The notes beneath the pieces were generated by a model. It was not told the DNA's origin. It did no database searches and was given only the letters and a program-made list of their open reading frames with translations. This document shows positions 5,315-5,961 of a stretch of DNA of 5,961 nucleotides, in pieces. The stretch covers positions 1 through 5,961 of the forward strand of contig JAJBBL010000152.1 in NCBI GenBank assembly GCA_020532365.1, read 5' to 3'. Positions within the stretch are counted from its first letter, which is position 1; every line of letters begins with the position of its first letter. Both the position numbers and the translations under genes were made by a program. Origin of the DNA: Candidatus Cloacimonadota bacterium. GTDB taxonomy: Bacteria > Cloacimonadota > Cloacimonadia > Cloacimonadales > JAJBBL01.

Positions 5315-5961
5315 ATTCTGGCCTTGTCTAACCAGATCAACAGTTTTTCCTATGATATCAGTCAAACAAATATCTTTTTCGTCAAAATATTTCTCTAAAT
5401 CTCGCAGTATTTCGATGGTAGCGAAATGATTTGTAAAGTTAGCAGTACCGACGGCGATCATATGAGCCCCTGCATAGAAGAACTCGAGAGCATCTTTCCA
5501 ATTTGAGATGCCACCCATCGCAAGAAGCGGGAGTTTAGTGCTTTGGGCAACTTTATATACGTTGTAAAGGGCTATAGGCTTGATTGCGTTCCCGCTATAC
5601 CCGCCAAATCCTCTTTTTAGCATAGTCTTTCCCGTTTGCCAATCGATAGCCATACCGTAAACCGTATTGATTAGCGCCAATGAGTCGGCACCACCCTGTT
5701 CAGCGGCGGCAGCAATCTCTGTTATATCGGTAACGTTAGGGCTGAGTTTGACAATCAGTTCTCGGTCCGGGCTTCTCTTAGAGTTTAGCTCCTTGATTAA
5801 ATTGTAAACCGCTTCGGGGTCAACACCAAAACTGATCCCCTCTTTCTCAACGTTTGGGCACGAAATATTAATCTCATACCCCGCTATTTTTTCTACTTTC
5901 TCAAGTTTCGTTAGCATCTCAGCAAACTCCTCAATACTGGCGCCCGAGAAGCTGACAATTA
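5312..5961 (-). CDS. pyrD: Dihydroorotate dehydrogenase, class 1B-like catalytic subunit (N-terminus beyond the window)
   Basis: PyrD oxidises dihydroorotate to orotate with FMN, the fourth step of UMP synthesis. The frame stays open to the right edge: residues before the internal methionine at 5917 read IVSFSGASIEEFAE, which fits the family, so 5917 is not the start. About 216 of the usual 300 or so residues are present. Landmarks: EINISCPNV, whose cysteine is the active-site base in class 1 enzymes (class 2 uses serine); ELIVKLSPNVTDI with the substrate-side Lys and Asn; LALINTVYGMAIDWQTGK; GGYSGNAIKPIAL; and the C-terminal FMN phosphate-binding LLAMGGISNW and MIAVGTANF. The INT-x-x-GMAID and GxSGxAIKPIAL strings point to class 1B, which normally works with an iron-sulfur/FAD subunit, PyrK, and passes electrons to NAD. 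A pyrK gene would be expected nearby but is not in the window. The stop codon is part of pyrR's ribosome binding site. Confidence 0.95.
   Translation of the reverse strand, partial: IVSFSGASIEEFAEMLTKLEKVEKIAGYEINISCPNVEKEGISFGVDPEAVYNLIKELNSKRSPDRELIVKLSPNVTDITEIAAAAEQGGADSLALINTVYGMAIDWQTGKTMLKRGFGGYSGNAIKPIALYNVYKVAQSTKLPLLAMGGISNWKDALEFFYAGAHMIAVGTANFTNHFATIEILRDLEKYFDEKDICLTDIIGKTVDLVRQGQN

Noticed and set aside
5302..5340. Longer PyrR starting at 5340
   Set aside because: It would overlap pyrD by 29 bases; the ATG at 5301 has AAGGAG upstream and matches the family's N-terminus and length.

Overview
The window reads as ordinary chromosome of a bacterium from the FCB group (Bacteroidota, Cloacimonadota, Ignavibacteria, Marinimicrobia and relatives). 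The main clue is the first gene. Its C-terminus is an NPFNP-type, FlgD-like sorting domain of the kind used for type IX secretion in these phyla. Clear Shine-Dalgarno sequences (GGAGG, AAGGAG) precede several genes, and a plausible sigma70-type promoter precedes hsp33. Both fit a lineage outside the classical Bacteroidota, where Shine-Dalgarno use is weak. That placement is inference; no rRNA or other phylogenetic marker was analysed.

Layout, left to right. Positions 1-357 (+) hold the 3' end of a secreted or surface protein, followed by a strong intrinsic terminator (382-415). A short intergenic stretch carries a probable promoter. A two-gene (+) operon follows: hsp33 (530-1462), the redox-regulated zinc chaperone, and zupT (1455-2276), a ZIP-family divalent metal importer. 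The two genes overlap by 8 bp. The rest of the window is read from the (-) strand as one compact cluster, in transcription order: pyrD (partial, entering from the right edge), pyrR, pyrF and a two-domain ABC permease. The permease and zupT converge and overlap tail to tail by 10 bp, with no visible terminator between them.

The (-) cluster is a piece of a de novo pyrimidine operon. PyrD oxidises dihydroorotate to orotate. PyrF decarboxylates OMP to UMP. PyrR is a PRPP-binding uracil phosphoribosyltransferase homologue that in Gram-positive bacteria is also the RNA-binding attenuator of pyr operons. At the pyrD/pyrR and pyrR/pyrF junctions the upstream stop codon is built into the downstream ribosome binding site (TAAGGAG), which suggests tight translational linkage. 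The distal permease resembles ThiP/FbpB-type proteins (thiamine or ferric iron uptake), but no ATPase or binding protein lies in the window, so its substrate is open.

No tRNA, rRNA, CRISPR array, insertion sequence, phage gene or attachment site was seen. Nothing here looks like an undescribed system. The points most worth a second look are the coupling of a zinc-dependent chaperone with a zinc importer, the internal PyrR with partly altered RNA-binding positions, an Arg-to-Val change beside the PyrF catalytic lysine, and the orphan permease.
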